Source of the DNA: Aegilops tauschii subsp. strangulata
Taxonomy: Eukaryota; Streptophyta; Magnoliopsida; Poales; Poaceae
Assembly (NCBI RefSeq): GCF_002575655.3
Contig: NC_053039.3
Coordinates: 242,584,622 to 242,648,621, forward strand
Length of the DNA stretch: 64,000 nucleotides
Reading direction: 5' to 3'
Positions 11,008 through 21,393 of the stretch are shown in pieces. A program made the translations under genes and the position numbers. The notes below the pieces were generated by a model. That model did not search any database. It worked only from the letters and a program-made list of their open reading frames with translations, and had not been told where the DNA came from. How positions within the stretch are numbered: the first letter of the stretch is position 1; the number at the start of each line of letters is the position of its first letter.

Positions 11008-12455
11008 TCATAACCCACAAGTATAGGGGATCGCAACAGTTTTCGAGGGTAGAGTATTCAACCCAAATTTATAGATTTGACACAAGGGAGCCAAAGAATA
11101 TTTGTAAGTATTAGCAGCTGAGTTGTCAATTCAACCACACCTGGAGATTAATTATCTGCAACAATGTGATCAGTAGCAAAGTAATATGATAGTTTTGATA
11201 ATGGAAGCAGCATCAATGGTAACAGTAACAGTGATAGCAATAGTTTTGTAGCAAGTGCAACAGTAACGATAGCAGTAGTAACTTAGCAAGAACAATATAA
11301 GAGAAATTCGTAGGCATTGGATCGGTAATTTGTTGGATGATATTCATCATGTGACAGTCATAACCTAGGGCGATACGGCAATAGCTCCAGTTCATAAATA
11401 TAATGTAGGCACGTATTCCATAAATAGTCACACGTGCTTATGGAAAGAACTTGCATGACATCTTTTGTCCTACCCCCCGTGGCAGCGGGTCCCAATTGGA
11501 AACTAAGGGCCTCTTTGATTCGTAGGATTTCCAAAACGCAGGAATAGGAAAAACATGGGATTAGGGTGGAATGTCGTCTTGAATCCTATAGGATTGTACG
11601 AGTGTTTGATTGTGCATGAAAAAACGTAGGATTCTTTCAAAGAGGTTTGAGTGGATGGAAAGTTTCCTATGAAATCTAGTGCAAATGAATCCTATGGAAA
11701 AATTCCTATGGTTTAAAATCCTATGAATCAAACAACCAAGATAGGAAAAAATCCTAAGGATTAGAATCCTCCAAAATTCCTTTCAGAATCCTTTGAATCA
11801 AAGAAGCCCTAAGGGATATTAAGGCCTCCTTTTAAAAGAGAACCGGAACAAAGCATTAACACACTACATGAACTCCTCAAACTACGGTCATCACCGGGAG
11901 TGGTCCCGACTATTGTCACTCCGGGGTTGCCAGATCATAACACGTAGTAGGTGACTATAACTTGCAAGATCGGATCTAGAACATGGATATAATGGTGATA
12001 ACATAAACGGTTCAGATCCGAAATCATGGCACCCGGGCCCAAAGTGACAAGCATTAAGCATGGCAAAGTCATAACAACATCAATCTCAGAACATAGTGGA
12101 TACTAGGGATCGGGCCCTAACAAAACTAACTAGATTACATGGTGAATCTCATCCAACTCCTCACCGACCAGCGAGCCTACGAAGGAATTACTCACTCCCG
12201 GTGGGGAGCAGCATGGAATTGGCGATGGAGGAGGGTTGGTGATGATGAAGATCGAAGATCCCCCTCTTCGGAGCCCCAAACAGACTCCAGATCTGCCCCC
12301 CCGATGAAGAACAGGAGGTGACGGCGGCTCCGTCTCATGGAATGCGATAATTCTTTCTCCCTGATTTATTTCTAGAAAAATGTGATTTTATAGCGTAGGT
12401 TTCAGGGTCTGCGGGGCCACCAGGTGGGGACAACCCACCTGGGCGCGCCTGGGAG
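11008..12455 (-). repeat. Element A right (5') LTR, truncated and carrying a MITE
   Basis: It begins TCATAACCCACAAGTATAGG, where the left copy has TGATAACCC, so the terminal dinucleotide has mutated. It is colinear with 3350-4498. The exception is 303 inserted bases at 11507-11809. The LTR stops inside the loop of its GGCGCGCC inverted repeat (one arm at 12442-12449) and switches to Angela LTR sequence. Confidence 0.8.
11507..11809. mobile_element. Tourist-type (PIF/Harbinger) MITE
   Basis: This 303-bp AT-rich element has terminal inverted repeats GGGCCTCTTTGATTC (11507-11521) and GAATCAAAGAAGCCC (11795-11809), with one mismatch. It is flanked by TAA at 11504-11506 and 11810-11812, the three-base duplication typical of Tourist/Harbinger elements. 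Repeated AATCCTA/TAGGATT motifs fill the interior. It has no coding capacity. The left LTR of element A retains the empty site (ACTAAGAGATATT near 3847), so insertion came after element A had integrated. Confidence 0.92.
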
Positions 12456-13214
12456 GGCCGAATCCTCCCCTTTCATTTCTCCCTTCCCTTCCTTTCCTTC
12501 TCCTCCTATTAGGACTATAGGGGGCGCACCAGCCCCTTTTGGGACTGGTCTGTCGCACTCTTGGCCCATTAGGCCCATATAGCTTGCCGGGGGTTGCCTG
12601 GAACCCCTTCCGGTGACCCAATACGTACCCGGTACCCCCATAACACTTCCGGTGTCCGAATACTATCGTCCTATATATGAATCTTTACCTCTCGACCATT
12701 TCGAGACTCCTCGTCATGGCTGTGATCTCATCCGGGACTCCGAACAACATTCGGTCACCAAATCACATAACTCATATAATACAAATCGTCATCGAACGTT
12801 AAGCGTGCGGACCCTACGGGTTCGAGAACTATGTAGACATGACCGAGACACCTCTCCGGTCAATAACCAACAGCGGAACCTGGATGCTCATATTGGTTCC
12901 TACATATTCTACGAAGATCTTTATCGGTTAAACCATAATGACAACATACGTAATTCCCTTTGTCATTGGTATGTTACTTGCCTGAGATTCGATCGTCGGT
13001 ATGTTCATAACTAGTTCAATCTCGTTACCGACAAGTCTCTTTACTCATTCCATAATGCATCATCCCACAACTAACTCATTAGTCACATTGCTTGCAAGGC
13101 TTATCATGATGTGCATTACCGAGAGGGTCAAGAGATACCTCTCCGATACTCGGAGTGACAAATCCTAATCTCGATCTATGCCAACCCAACAAACACCTTC
13201 GGAGATACCAGTAG
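12456..13214 (-). repeat. Angela-type LTR no. 2, left part
   Basis: The sequence corresponds to LTR no. 1 from about 848 onward (GGCCGAATCC..., CTCGACCATTTCGAGACTCC, and so on). It is therefore missing about 460 bp at its left end, where it joins element A. It is interrupted at 13214 by element D, with duplication AGTAG at 13210-13214 and 26423-26427. It probably is the 5' LTR of the same Angela element whose 3' LTR is at 388-2028. Confidence 0.8.
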
Positions 13215-13734
13215 TGTCGTGGAATAGTCACGGCAGATGCCCTTGTGAAAGGACTTAGTCGTGGAGCCATTACAACTAGGAAGCTTAAAGGGGTTAAAGC
13301 GGGACAAAGGACACGAGGGTTATACTGGTTCGGCCCCTTACGGTGAAGGTAAAAGCCTACTCCAGTTGAGGTGGAATTACTAGGGTTTCGATGACCAGGG
13401 AGCGAATCCGCTATGCCTGGCTACTGATTTGATGTTATCTCTCTTAAGCCGCCGGCGGGTCATCCCCTTATATACACGGGTTGACGCCCCGCGGCCTACA
13501 GAGTCCCGGCCGGCTTATGAACAGTATCCGGCTCGGTAACTAGTTAATCTTGCCTTACAACACAAGTCACGCCATTACGGCGGTTTATCACTACGGGCCT
13601 TAAGTCGCCTACGGGCTTTAGGCCCTTTATTGAACCGCCATCTTCAAGCTTGATATTAGGCTTCATATAATGAATTGCTATGGCGTAACCTGGCCCCTCC
13701 TGGGCGGGTTACACCAGTAGTTATATCCCCAACA
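13215..13734 (-). repeat. Element D left (3') LTR
   Basis: The 520-bp LTR reads TGTCGTGG...CCCCAACA on the plus strand. It matches 25903-26422 at 512 of 520 positions, and all eight differences are transitions. The minus strand carries a GTATATAAGG TATA region near 13468-13476. Confidence 0.95.
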
Positions 13735-13829
13735 TTAGGCCCCAGATTGATTTGAACCGGTTCATGTCAATCTTCAATACTTTAGGAAAAACTTTCTGGC
13801 TTCTGTTTGTGCAAAGTTATAACCCGCCA

Positions 13830-13871
13830 TGACGTCATCTTCTGAATTCATGATAACCCGCCATGATGTCA
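13830..13871 (+). promoter_or_regulatory. Paired TGACGTCA-like sites upstream of the antisense gene
   Basis: TGACGTCA at 13830-13837 and TGATGTCA at 13864-13871 lie in two copies of a short repeat beginning ATAACCCGCC, 34 bp apart. TGACGTCA is the palindromic core recognised by bZIP factors of the TGA/CREB type. Element C has the same pair at the same spacing upstream of its own antisense gene. Regulation by bZIP factors is inferred. Confidence 0.55.
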
Positions 13872-14012
13872 TCTTCCATTAAATTCATTTTATTCTGTCA
13901 TATCTCAACGGATCTTTATCTTAATGACCATCCCGAAAATCGAGGCGTCGGAGTAGTTGGATATCCATGTCTAGCCTCCTCGTTTCTCGCGCCCTCTCTG
14001 TCAGTCCTTCCT

Positions 14013-14020
14013 TATAAATA
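14013..14020 (+). promoter_or_regulatory. TATA box of the antisense gene in element D
   Basis: TATAAATA stands about 195 bases upstream of the leader-intron donor. A CT-rich leader with CCGCCGCCGCCACC-type sequence follows at 14040-14115. Element C carries an identical octamer at the matching place. Confidence 0.65.
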
Positions 14021-14207
14021 AGCACGACCTTTAGGTCTTTCTTCATTCTCCCCCTTTCTGTCATCTTCTTCCTCTCGCGACTCCGCTCCTGCTCGAGCTC
14101 CGCCGCCGCCACCGCAGCAGAGCACCTCATCTTCGTCGATCTTGGCCGCTGCATCAACCTGAATCGACCAGAGAACGGCGGCGATCCTCCGCAGTAGATC
14201 TACAACC

Positions 14208-14775
14208 GTAAGTCTTCACCTTCCTGCACTTCAGATCTGCATTTAGGGTTTTCAAGTTCTTCCGTGTTCTTCATGGTTCAACACAGTTTCTTCGTAATTC
14301 CTCCACCGCGGCTTTATTTGATCCAAAAGTAGTATGGAACTCATGCGGTAGTTGCTTCGCATCCATTTTCAATACTAGCAGATCCCTTTTGCTTGTAAAA
14401 AGACCTCATTAGAGCTCACGAACTTATCTGTACTAGTTTTTAGGTCTAGAATATTTTCTTTTCTGAACCACCGTTTGATCCAAAATAGCAACTGCAACCT
14501 GTGAAACCTGTTTGTGCGATACTTAGGCAAAATACTGTATCCATTATCCATGACGGCTCTTACCGCCGGCTTAACGAGGCAATGCTCAATGAATGATCCT
14601 GATCACTCATAGTGTATTTAAATAATTTAATTGCTACTATTTCCCATGGCGGTTTAAACAATCTGACACAATTAGCCATATATCATTAGGCCCCTTCGTC
14701 AGCCGCCATCTTGAATATGAATTGAAGTATTTTCTCCGGCTTAAATTTGAACCAGAAATTGTTATTTTGTCATAG
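14208..14775 (+). other. Leader intron of the antisense gene in element D
   Basis: Donor GTAAGT is at 14208-14213 and acceptor TTGTCATAG ends at 14775, 16 bases before the ATG at 14792. The interval is AT-rich and non-coding. Element C has an equivalent intron at 59644-60345. Confidence 0.65.
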
Positions 14776-14791
14776 GCTTCCATCCTTCATA

Positions 14792-17700
14792 ATGCCGCCC
14801 AAGGCTCCCAAAGCACCCATCACATGCAACTGGGTTAAATCCACCGTTACTGATAGCATCTTAGACGGTTTTGTGAAGAGTGGTCATCTGCCGAAGAAAG
14901 AGATCTTGTCTTATCGCGCTCCTGACCCGTCAGAAGAAAAACCTCAACCCAAGGATGGGGAAGTTGTCATTTTTACTGATCACATGAGCTGGGGCTTTGC
15001 TCCACCCGACTCAAAAATTTTCAGAGACGTCTTACACTTTTTGACCTGCGGCCTCAAGACATCGGACCCAATTCCATGTCAAACATCTGCAATTTCCAAG
15101 TATTCTGTGAGGTGTACCTTGGAGAAGAACCCAGCATACTACTCTTTAGAGAGTTATTTTATCTGAACCGTCAAAACGAATGTGCCCACGGGCCCAGTTT
15201 GGAACTTGGTGGGATCTCAATCCAACGACGTAGAGACTGCCTCTTCCCTTATGCCGAGCCGCCGAGTCACCCTAAAGATTGGAACCAGACTTGGTTCTGC
15301 TGTCAAGACACTTCTCCGGCTGATGAGAACCCCTTGCCCGGCTTTCGCGCCCTGCGCCTGGAGTCAACTCACCCTTTACCAGATAAATTATCTCCGGCTG
15401 AACGTCAAACGCTTGCCCCCACTATCAACAAGATCAAAGCTCTTCTGGGGAACGGCCTAAACGGCATTGACTTGGTCCGGGTTTGGATTGCCTGGCGGGT
15501 GATTCCCTTGAGCCGCCGCCCCGGCTTGATGTGCGATTACACAGGCCAGAAAAATGATCCTCTACGGCACAGCCCTGACGACTTACCTGAGGATGTCGTT
15601 GATGACATGACCAAATCTCTTCTGAACGAGAGCCTGGCAGATTGCGGGAAAGCGGGCTTAAATCCTTTCTGCAAGGCTAACCCGGCTCCAGCGGTAAACC
15701 ATTAACTTGAGCATCTTACTTTCCATTTTGACAATTTCATCTTTACTCAAAAACTCTTGCTATATTTTACAGGCTGGTGATAAATTCTGGAAGGTCAAGT
15801 ATGACCATGAGGCTACAAAGAAGGCCAGAAAGGCCAAGAAAGCCGGCAGAAAAGCCACTGCCCGTAAGAAGGGGAACAAACCTAGCGCCTCGGACATGTT
15901 TCATCTGGATGATACCTCCGAGTCAGAGGTAACTCTTGACTCTTTAGACTCCTTCTTTAACCATCTTATTGACACTGATTATCAGCAGGAGGATACAGGA
16001 GCAAGTCATGCAGTAACTGAAGAGGTAACTATAATTTCCTCTGACTCCGAGCCTTTGCCAAGACAGAAAATCCGAAGGGTAACCCGGAAAGTAAGATTTT
16101 CACATCCTTTAGCTTATCAAGATCCTCAATTTCTTTTGAAGCAACAGATTCACGAGAGTCGGAGGCAGACCCGGACCAGTAAAGATGCGGACCTCTCCTC
16201 CGGCTTACCCGATGCAACAAGAAAACGCCGGGCTGAGGTTATCTCTGATTTATATTCTTTGTATCCTTTGGCGGGTTTTACTCGTCAACCACTCAATTCT
16301 TCTGACTCAAACTATCAGGGAACTTCACCTTCCACCGATGAATCAATGCAGTCCAGCATGCCGACTTTCAAAACTGCTCCAGGGTAATGATAATCTGTTT
16401 ATCTTGTGCTTATCTTACTCATGCTTTTTGTACTAACCCTTTAATTTTCAGTGTACAAGTAAAGCCCAGCAAGAGGACGAAGAAAAGTAAGCCGGCCGAA
16501 GAACCAGTCTTTGCTGATCCGGAGCTCAGAGCGGCTGCTCCTGATACTTCCGCTCATGAGCCATCGCCTGAACCAGCCCATGACACTCCAACTCTCACCA
16601 CTGATCCGCTCGTCGAACAAGCCATGGAAGGTTCTGAAGATCCGGAGAACCCTAGCCCGGCCAAGGCGGATGACCCAGACGTCGAAATCACCCAGACTGA
16701 CTTCATTGAACCGGGAAACCCCACTGCGCTGGCCAAGTGCTCCACCAAAGAAGAACTTCTAGAATGTCGCAAAACCCGGTTGGATGTCACTGATTATGCT
16801 CGTCTGAGTATTGGAGAAATCGTCTCTGGTTATGTAAACCAAGTGCACAACAGCCGGGATCTGGAAGTTGATATGGTGAAACAAATACACCAAAAATCGG
16901 AGGTATAACTCTTGTTGCTTGTTCCTTAGTTATCCTTACTAGGCCAGCCCCCAAGTCTATTACTTATGATGAAATATGTTATAGACTTGTCATCAGCTTA
17001 ATAATCACTGTAAGAAAACCGGCTTATCCGGTAGCACCCAAGGGCCGGCTTAGACAGCATGGTCGAATCGGTCTTCACCGTATCTTAACCAAGTACTTGA
17101 ACATCAATATGCATTAGCCCCCAAGTGCCAAGTATCTTTGCTTGCAAAGTGCTTGGGACTTTATTTCCATGAACCGCCACTGTAATTAGAGCGCTTTAGC
17201 ATACATTAGCCCCCAAGTGCCAAGTATCTTTGCTTGCAAAGTGCTTGAGACTTAATGTTGCATTATGATAATCCTAACTGTAACCCGGAATTTATACGGC
17301 CGCCATTAAGCAATTTGAATCGGAGATCTCCGACTTGAAGAATCGCCTGAAAACTCAAGAAATTGAAACCCAAAAGGTGAATTCCAAGCTTGAAGTCAGT
17401 ATATCCGCACAAGAAAAATTGAAAAAGAAGTTTGAGGCAGAAAGAAAGGCCTGGGCGGATGAAAAGACCGCTTTACTCAACCGGGCTGTACAAGCAGAGG
17501 CCACTCTTGCAGAAACAACCGCCGAGCTATCCGGCTTAAAACGCCATATATCTCAGATGGTCTCAGCAATCTTTGGTAAGTTATTCTGCAAGTGTTAGCT
17601 AGCTTCAATCTTTTTCAACAAACATCTCAATTGTCCTCAGCTCACCTGACCTTGTAATGCAGGCTCCAGGAGTGCCAATCTCAATCAGAACATCCTAACA

Positions 17701-18306
17701 AAACTGAAGGCCGTTTATACCCTGGTGGAACAACTCTACACCGGGTCACAACGCGCCTTAGCCGTCGTGGCTCTGTCAAATGAAGTTCCCACTCATCTGG
17801 CGGATGTGCTAAGGCGGCTTGCCGTGCTACCTCAACGTTTCCAGGAATTGGGACGAACTTCTGCGAGATCCGGAGCCATAGCTGCTTTAAGCCGGGCCAA
17901 GGCGTGGCTACCGGAGCTAGACCCGGCCGACATCGCCCTTGGGTATCCCAGTTTGAAGGAGGACGACACCCCATTTGACCAGAAGGATTTCGCCGCTTGC
18001 GTGGAGGACGTACGTCCTGTGGCCACTCTGATCGGTAATGATACAGATCTTAGCAAATATCAACCGGGTTATGACGCCGATAATCAGAGAATTCCAACAC
18101 CACACTATGAGGCAATCAGTCTGATCCCTCCCCCTCGTAAGCATTCTTTTGCCCCTGAAGTTGATCCGGCCGGCTTAATTGATGATGAAGCTGAATTTGA
18201 AGCCTTGAGTGGCATTGACTGGAAATCATCAACTTTCCAGGACAGGGAAACAGCCGGAGGAGTGGAAAGGGATGAACCGGAAGCGTCAGCCCAACAACAC
18301 CTTTGA
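14792..18306 (+). pseudogene. Five-exon antisense accessory gene of element D
   Basis: Coding exons with GT-AG borders are 14792-15693, 15773-16383, 16452-16902, 17311-17575 and 17663-18306. Their lengths sum to 2873. Exon 1 has a frameshift near 15050 consistent with loss of one base, and otherwise all junction phases agree. Exon 1 resembles the plant 'putative gypsy type transposon' domain (from memory, PF04195), with VIFTDHMSWGFAPP, NICNFQVFCEVYL and GPSLELGGISIQRR. Exon 2 is basic then acidic, exon 3 is acidic and proline-rich, exon 4 is a coiled coil (KNRLKTQEIETQKVNSKLEV) and exon 5 is helical with an acidic tail. It is transcribed opposite to gag-pol. Its function is unknown. Confidence 0.75.
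17112..17252 (+). repeat. Direct repeat in intron 3 of the antisense gene
   Basis: Two 49-bp copies (17112-17160 and 17204-17252) are identical except for one base, with a 92-bp period. Each contains AGCCCCCAAGTGCCAAGTA, a motif that recurs in the intron and spacer of this element and element C. Confidence 0.85.
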
Positions 18307-19425
18307 CTCCTCAGGCGGCTCATATTTATGTCTTGATAAAAAACAATGCTTCACTATTTGGACTCGGGGAGTCATGTAATAGAGTAGGAAAACACTTATT
18401 TTTGTCGTGCCATCGCGCACCTGTGTGGCGCTCAACACTGTTTAAGCCGCCATCTTATATTCCCCTGTTTTATGCTGACCCTCTTCTTCCTTATGTTGAA
18501 AGGGCTGCCTTTAACTGTCCTGCATAGAGAACCAATTACAAGTCCCTTGGCGGCTTACCGCATAGAGGGTCATATATTTTACATATAACCCGGAGTCAAA
18601 ATCATAAAAAGCCGGTTCTCAATTATATCTTCGAAACAACCACAACAACATACCTGTGACCCTTCGATTATACTTCCGGTTTATGTGACCCGAACAATGA
18701 GGGTGAGAACCCAACTCTGTAATACGATGTCTATTATATGCGATCATCTTTATTGATCAAGGTTAAGCCGGTGGAATAGGAACCACCCTTGAACACTTTA
18801 GACATGATCAGAAGAACTTCAAATGGAATCCAAACATTGTTTACAAGAAAAAACTTCAAAAAACTTAGAGGCTTCTGATTCGAATACGACCAGAAAACCA
18901 TCCCAAAGGGGTTAAGCTAAGATTCGAATACGATCATATAGCCCCTAATGGCTTTGGCGTTGCCGATCAAGAGGGTACCGACAGCTATGTTCTCTTTGGT
19001 TCGAATACGACCTATGTTTGAACAGGAAGCCCCCAAATGACCTTGAGAGTTGTTTATCGACGCTGATTCGAATACGATCCACGTCGGTTCTCAAAGGGGG
19101 TTGAGCTATGGTTCAAATATGACCAAGAAACTCCCCAATGAGCTCGGCAGTGTGCCGATCAAAAGGGTATCGACAGCTATGTTCTCTTTGGTTCGAATAC
19201 GACCTATGTTTGAACAGGAAGCCCCCTAGTGATCATAATTTTTAGCGGCTAGATTCGAATACGATCGTAAGCCGGATCAGCCCCCGAGTGACCATGTGAG
19301 ATCATAATGGAAATAACAATGACACATTTACCTTTGAGGGGGAAAAGGACAGAGGTCCTGCTTTATTATTTATCATAATATATATATATTGTCACGGAAG
19401 TATGTACATTATGAGAGCCGGTGGC
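18307..19425. repeat. Spacer with TTCGAATACGA repeats between convergent genes of D
   Basis: This is the region where pol (minus) and the antisense gene (plus) converge. TTCGAATACGA occurs exactly at 18879, 18923, 19000, 19067, 19192 and 19254, with a variant at 19112. A 73-bp segment is duplicated at 18962-19034 and 19154-19226 (192-bp period). The part at 18307-18860 is presumably the 3' untranslated region of the antisense gene and shows no frame. An AT-rich tract (ATATATATAT near 19379) lies just before the pol stop. Confidence 0.85.
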
Positions 19426-21393
19426 TCAAGTGTAATAAGGCCGAAGCTGAGCTATATTCCACGGCCGGCGGGTCTCCTCCTCCGACTTACGTGAATCTTT
19501 GTGCTCTCGAACATCGATGAGGTAGTATGACCCGTTGTGCAAGTTCTTGCTGACCACAAAGGGCCCTTCCCAAGGTGGGGATAACTTGTGTGCATCTGTT
19601 TGATCCTGGATGAGCCAGAGCACCAAGTCACCTTCCTGAAAGGTTCTGGACTTAACCCGGCGGCTGTGATAGCGGCGCAGGTCTTGTTGGTAAATCGCCG
19701 AGCGAGCTGCTGCTATATCACGCTGTTCATCCAACAAGTCAAGAGCATCCTGACGCGCTTGTTCATTGTCCGTCTCAACATAAGCCGCCACACGAGGCGA
19801 GTCATGACGGATGTCGCTAGGGAGAACCGCCTCGGCTCCGTAAACCATGAAGAAAGGCGTATAACCCGTAGACCTATTAGGAGTAGTATTGATGCTCCAT
19901 ATCACAGAGGGTAACTCCTCCACCCAACAACCCGGCGTCCGCTGCAAAGGGACCAAAAGCCGGGGCTTGATGCCTTTCAAGATTTCCTGATTGGCTCTCT
20001 TAGCTTGACCATTGGATTGGGGGTGAGCTACTGATGAAACATCAAGTCGAATATGCTCTCGTTGACAAAATTCTCCCATGGCGCCTTTAGACAGATTGGT
20101 ACCATTGTCAGTTATAATGCTGTGTGGAAAACCAAAGCGAAATATCACCTTTTTCATGAACTGAACCGCCGTGGCTGCATCACACTTACTAACTGGCTCT
20201 GCCTCAACCCACTTTGTGAACTCGTCAACCGCCACCAAGAGGTTGGTCTTCTTATCCTTGGACCTTTTGAAAGGTCCAACCATATCAAGCCCCCAGACTG
20301 CAAACGGCCAAGTGATTGGAATCATCCTCAACTCTTGAGCCGGCACGTGAGCACGTCTTGAGAACTTCTGACAAACATCACATTTACTGACTAAGTCCTC
20401 TGCATCAGCATGAGCCGTCAGCCAATAAAAACCGTGACGAAAGGCTTTGGCCACAAGGGATTTTGAGCCAGCATGATGGCCACAATCCCCCTCGTGAATC
20501 TCTCGTAAAATTTCTTGCCCTTCCTCAGGGGAAACACAACGCTGAAAAGCCCCAGTGACACTGCGATGATGCAACTCGCCATTGGCAATTATCATTGACT
20601 TAGACCGCCGGGTTATTTGTCTGGCCAAAATTTCATCCTCAGGCAATTCTCCCCGGGTCATGTAAGCCAAGTATGGTACTGTCCAATCTGGGATAACATG
20701 AAGAGCCGCCACCAACTGTGCTTCAGGGTCTGGAATAGCCAAGTCTTCCTCTGTAGGTAACTCGACAGAAGGGTTATGCAGAATATCCAAGAAAGTATTA
20801 GGCGGCACCGGCTTTCGCTGAGAGCCCAGCCGGCTTAAGGCATCAGCCGCCTCGTTCTTTCTGCGGTCAATGTGCTCTACTTGGTAACCTTGAAAATGTC
20901 CGGCAATGGCATCAACTTCACGACGATAAGCCGCCATGAGGGGGTCCTTGGAATCCCACTTGCCTGATACTTGTTGGGCCACCAAATCTGAGTCGCCAAA
21001 GCACCTTACCCGGCTTAAGCTCATCTCCTTAGCCATCCGAAGACCATGGAGCAAGGCCTCGTACTCAGCTGCATTGTTAGTACAGGGAAACATCAACCGT
21101 AGTACATAACAAAATTTGTCACCTCGAGGGGAAGCTAACACGACTCCAGCCCCCGAGCCCTCCAATTGCCTGGACCCGTCGAAGTGAATAGTCCAGTATG
21201 TGTTATCCGATTTCTCTTCAGGCATCTGCAGCTCTGTCCAATCGTTGATGAAATCTACCAATGCTTGGGATTTGATAGCCGTGCGTGGCACATACTTTAG
21301 ACGATGAGGCCCAAGTTCAATGGCCCACTTAGCGACTCTTCCTGTGGCTTCTCTGTTTTGGATGATATCTCCTAAAGGAGCAGAACTAACCAC
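19426..21393 (-). CDS. Element D second RNase H and integrase (pol C-terminal part)
   Basis: This is an intact 655-residue frame. The first part ends the reverse transcriptase connection. Residues about 70-195 form the additional RNase H-like domain, with acidic residues in HFDGS, AEYEAL, GDSDL and NEAADAL. The integrase follows, with an HHCC zinc finger (EGDCGHH...CDVCQKFS), the D-D-E core (VWGLDMVGPF, ITDNGTNLS, QSNGQAKRANQE), and a C-terminal region ending in RPWNIAQLRPYYT. The enzyme would insert element cDNA into nuclear DNA. The upstream ORF ends at 21372 in another frame, so a frameshift separates it from the reverse transcriptase. Confidence 0.92.
   Translation of the reverse strand: MVSSAPLGDIIQNREATGRVAKWAIELGPHRLKYVPRTAIKSQALVDFINDWTELQMPEEKSDNTYWTIHFDGSRQLEGSGAGVVLASPRGDKFCYVLRLMFPCTNNAAEYEALLHGLRMAKEMSLSRVRCFGDSDLVAQQVSGKWDSKDPLMAAYRREVDAIAGHFQGYQVEHIDRRKNEAADALSRLGSQRKPVPPNTFLDILHNPSVELPTEEDLAIPDPEAQLVAALHVIPDWTVPYLAYMTRGELPEDEILARQITRRSKSMIIANGELHHRSVTGAFQRCVSPEEGQEILREIHEGDCGHHAGSKSLVAKAFRHGFYWLTAHADAEDLVSKCDVCQKFSRRAHVPAQELRMIPITWPFAVWGLDMVGPFKRSKDKKTNLLVAVDEFTKWVEAEPVSKCDAATAVQFMKKVIFRFGFPHSIITDNGTNLSKGAMGEFCQREHIRLDVSSVAHPQSNGQAKRANQEILKGIKPRLLVPLQRTPGCWVEELPSVIWSINTTPNRSTGYTPFFMVYGAEAVLPSDIRHDSPRVAAYVETDNEQARQDALDLLDEQRDIAAARSAIYQQDLRRYHSRRVKSRTFQEGDLVLWLIQDQTDAHKLSPPWEGPFVVSKNLHNGSYYLIDVREHKDSRKSEEETRRPWNIAQLRPYYT

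Larger units (their letters stand above)
3350..12455 (-). mobile_element. Element A: Athila-like Gypsy, non-autonomous or deleted
   Basis: The order on the minus strand is LTR (right), a tRNA-Asp-type primer site, gag, protease, a post-protease gene resembling ATHILA ORF1, a long 3' untranslated region and an LTR (left). No reverse transcriptase, RNase H or integrase can be found between the protease end at 8157 and the accessory gene starting near 7371, so A would have needed enzymes from a related element. It sits in the Angela element. Both LTRs have lost their U3 ends, so the target duplication cannot be seen. The right end joins Angela LTR sequence at about 12455. Confidence 0.8.

Noticed and set aside
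14792..18306. Host gene captured by element D
   Set aside because: The exon structure is gene-like, but the same gene occurs in C and E at the same place, so it belongs to the element family.
18879..19264. CRISPR-like array
   Set aside because: Repeats of 11 bases at irregular spacing in a plant retrotransposon spacer do not have the regular repeat-spacer form of a CRISPR array.
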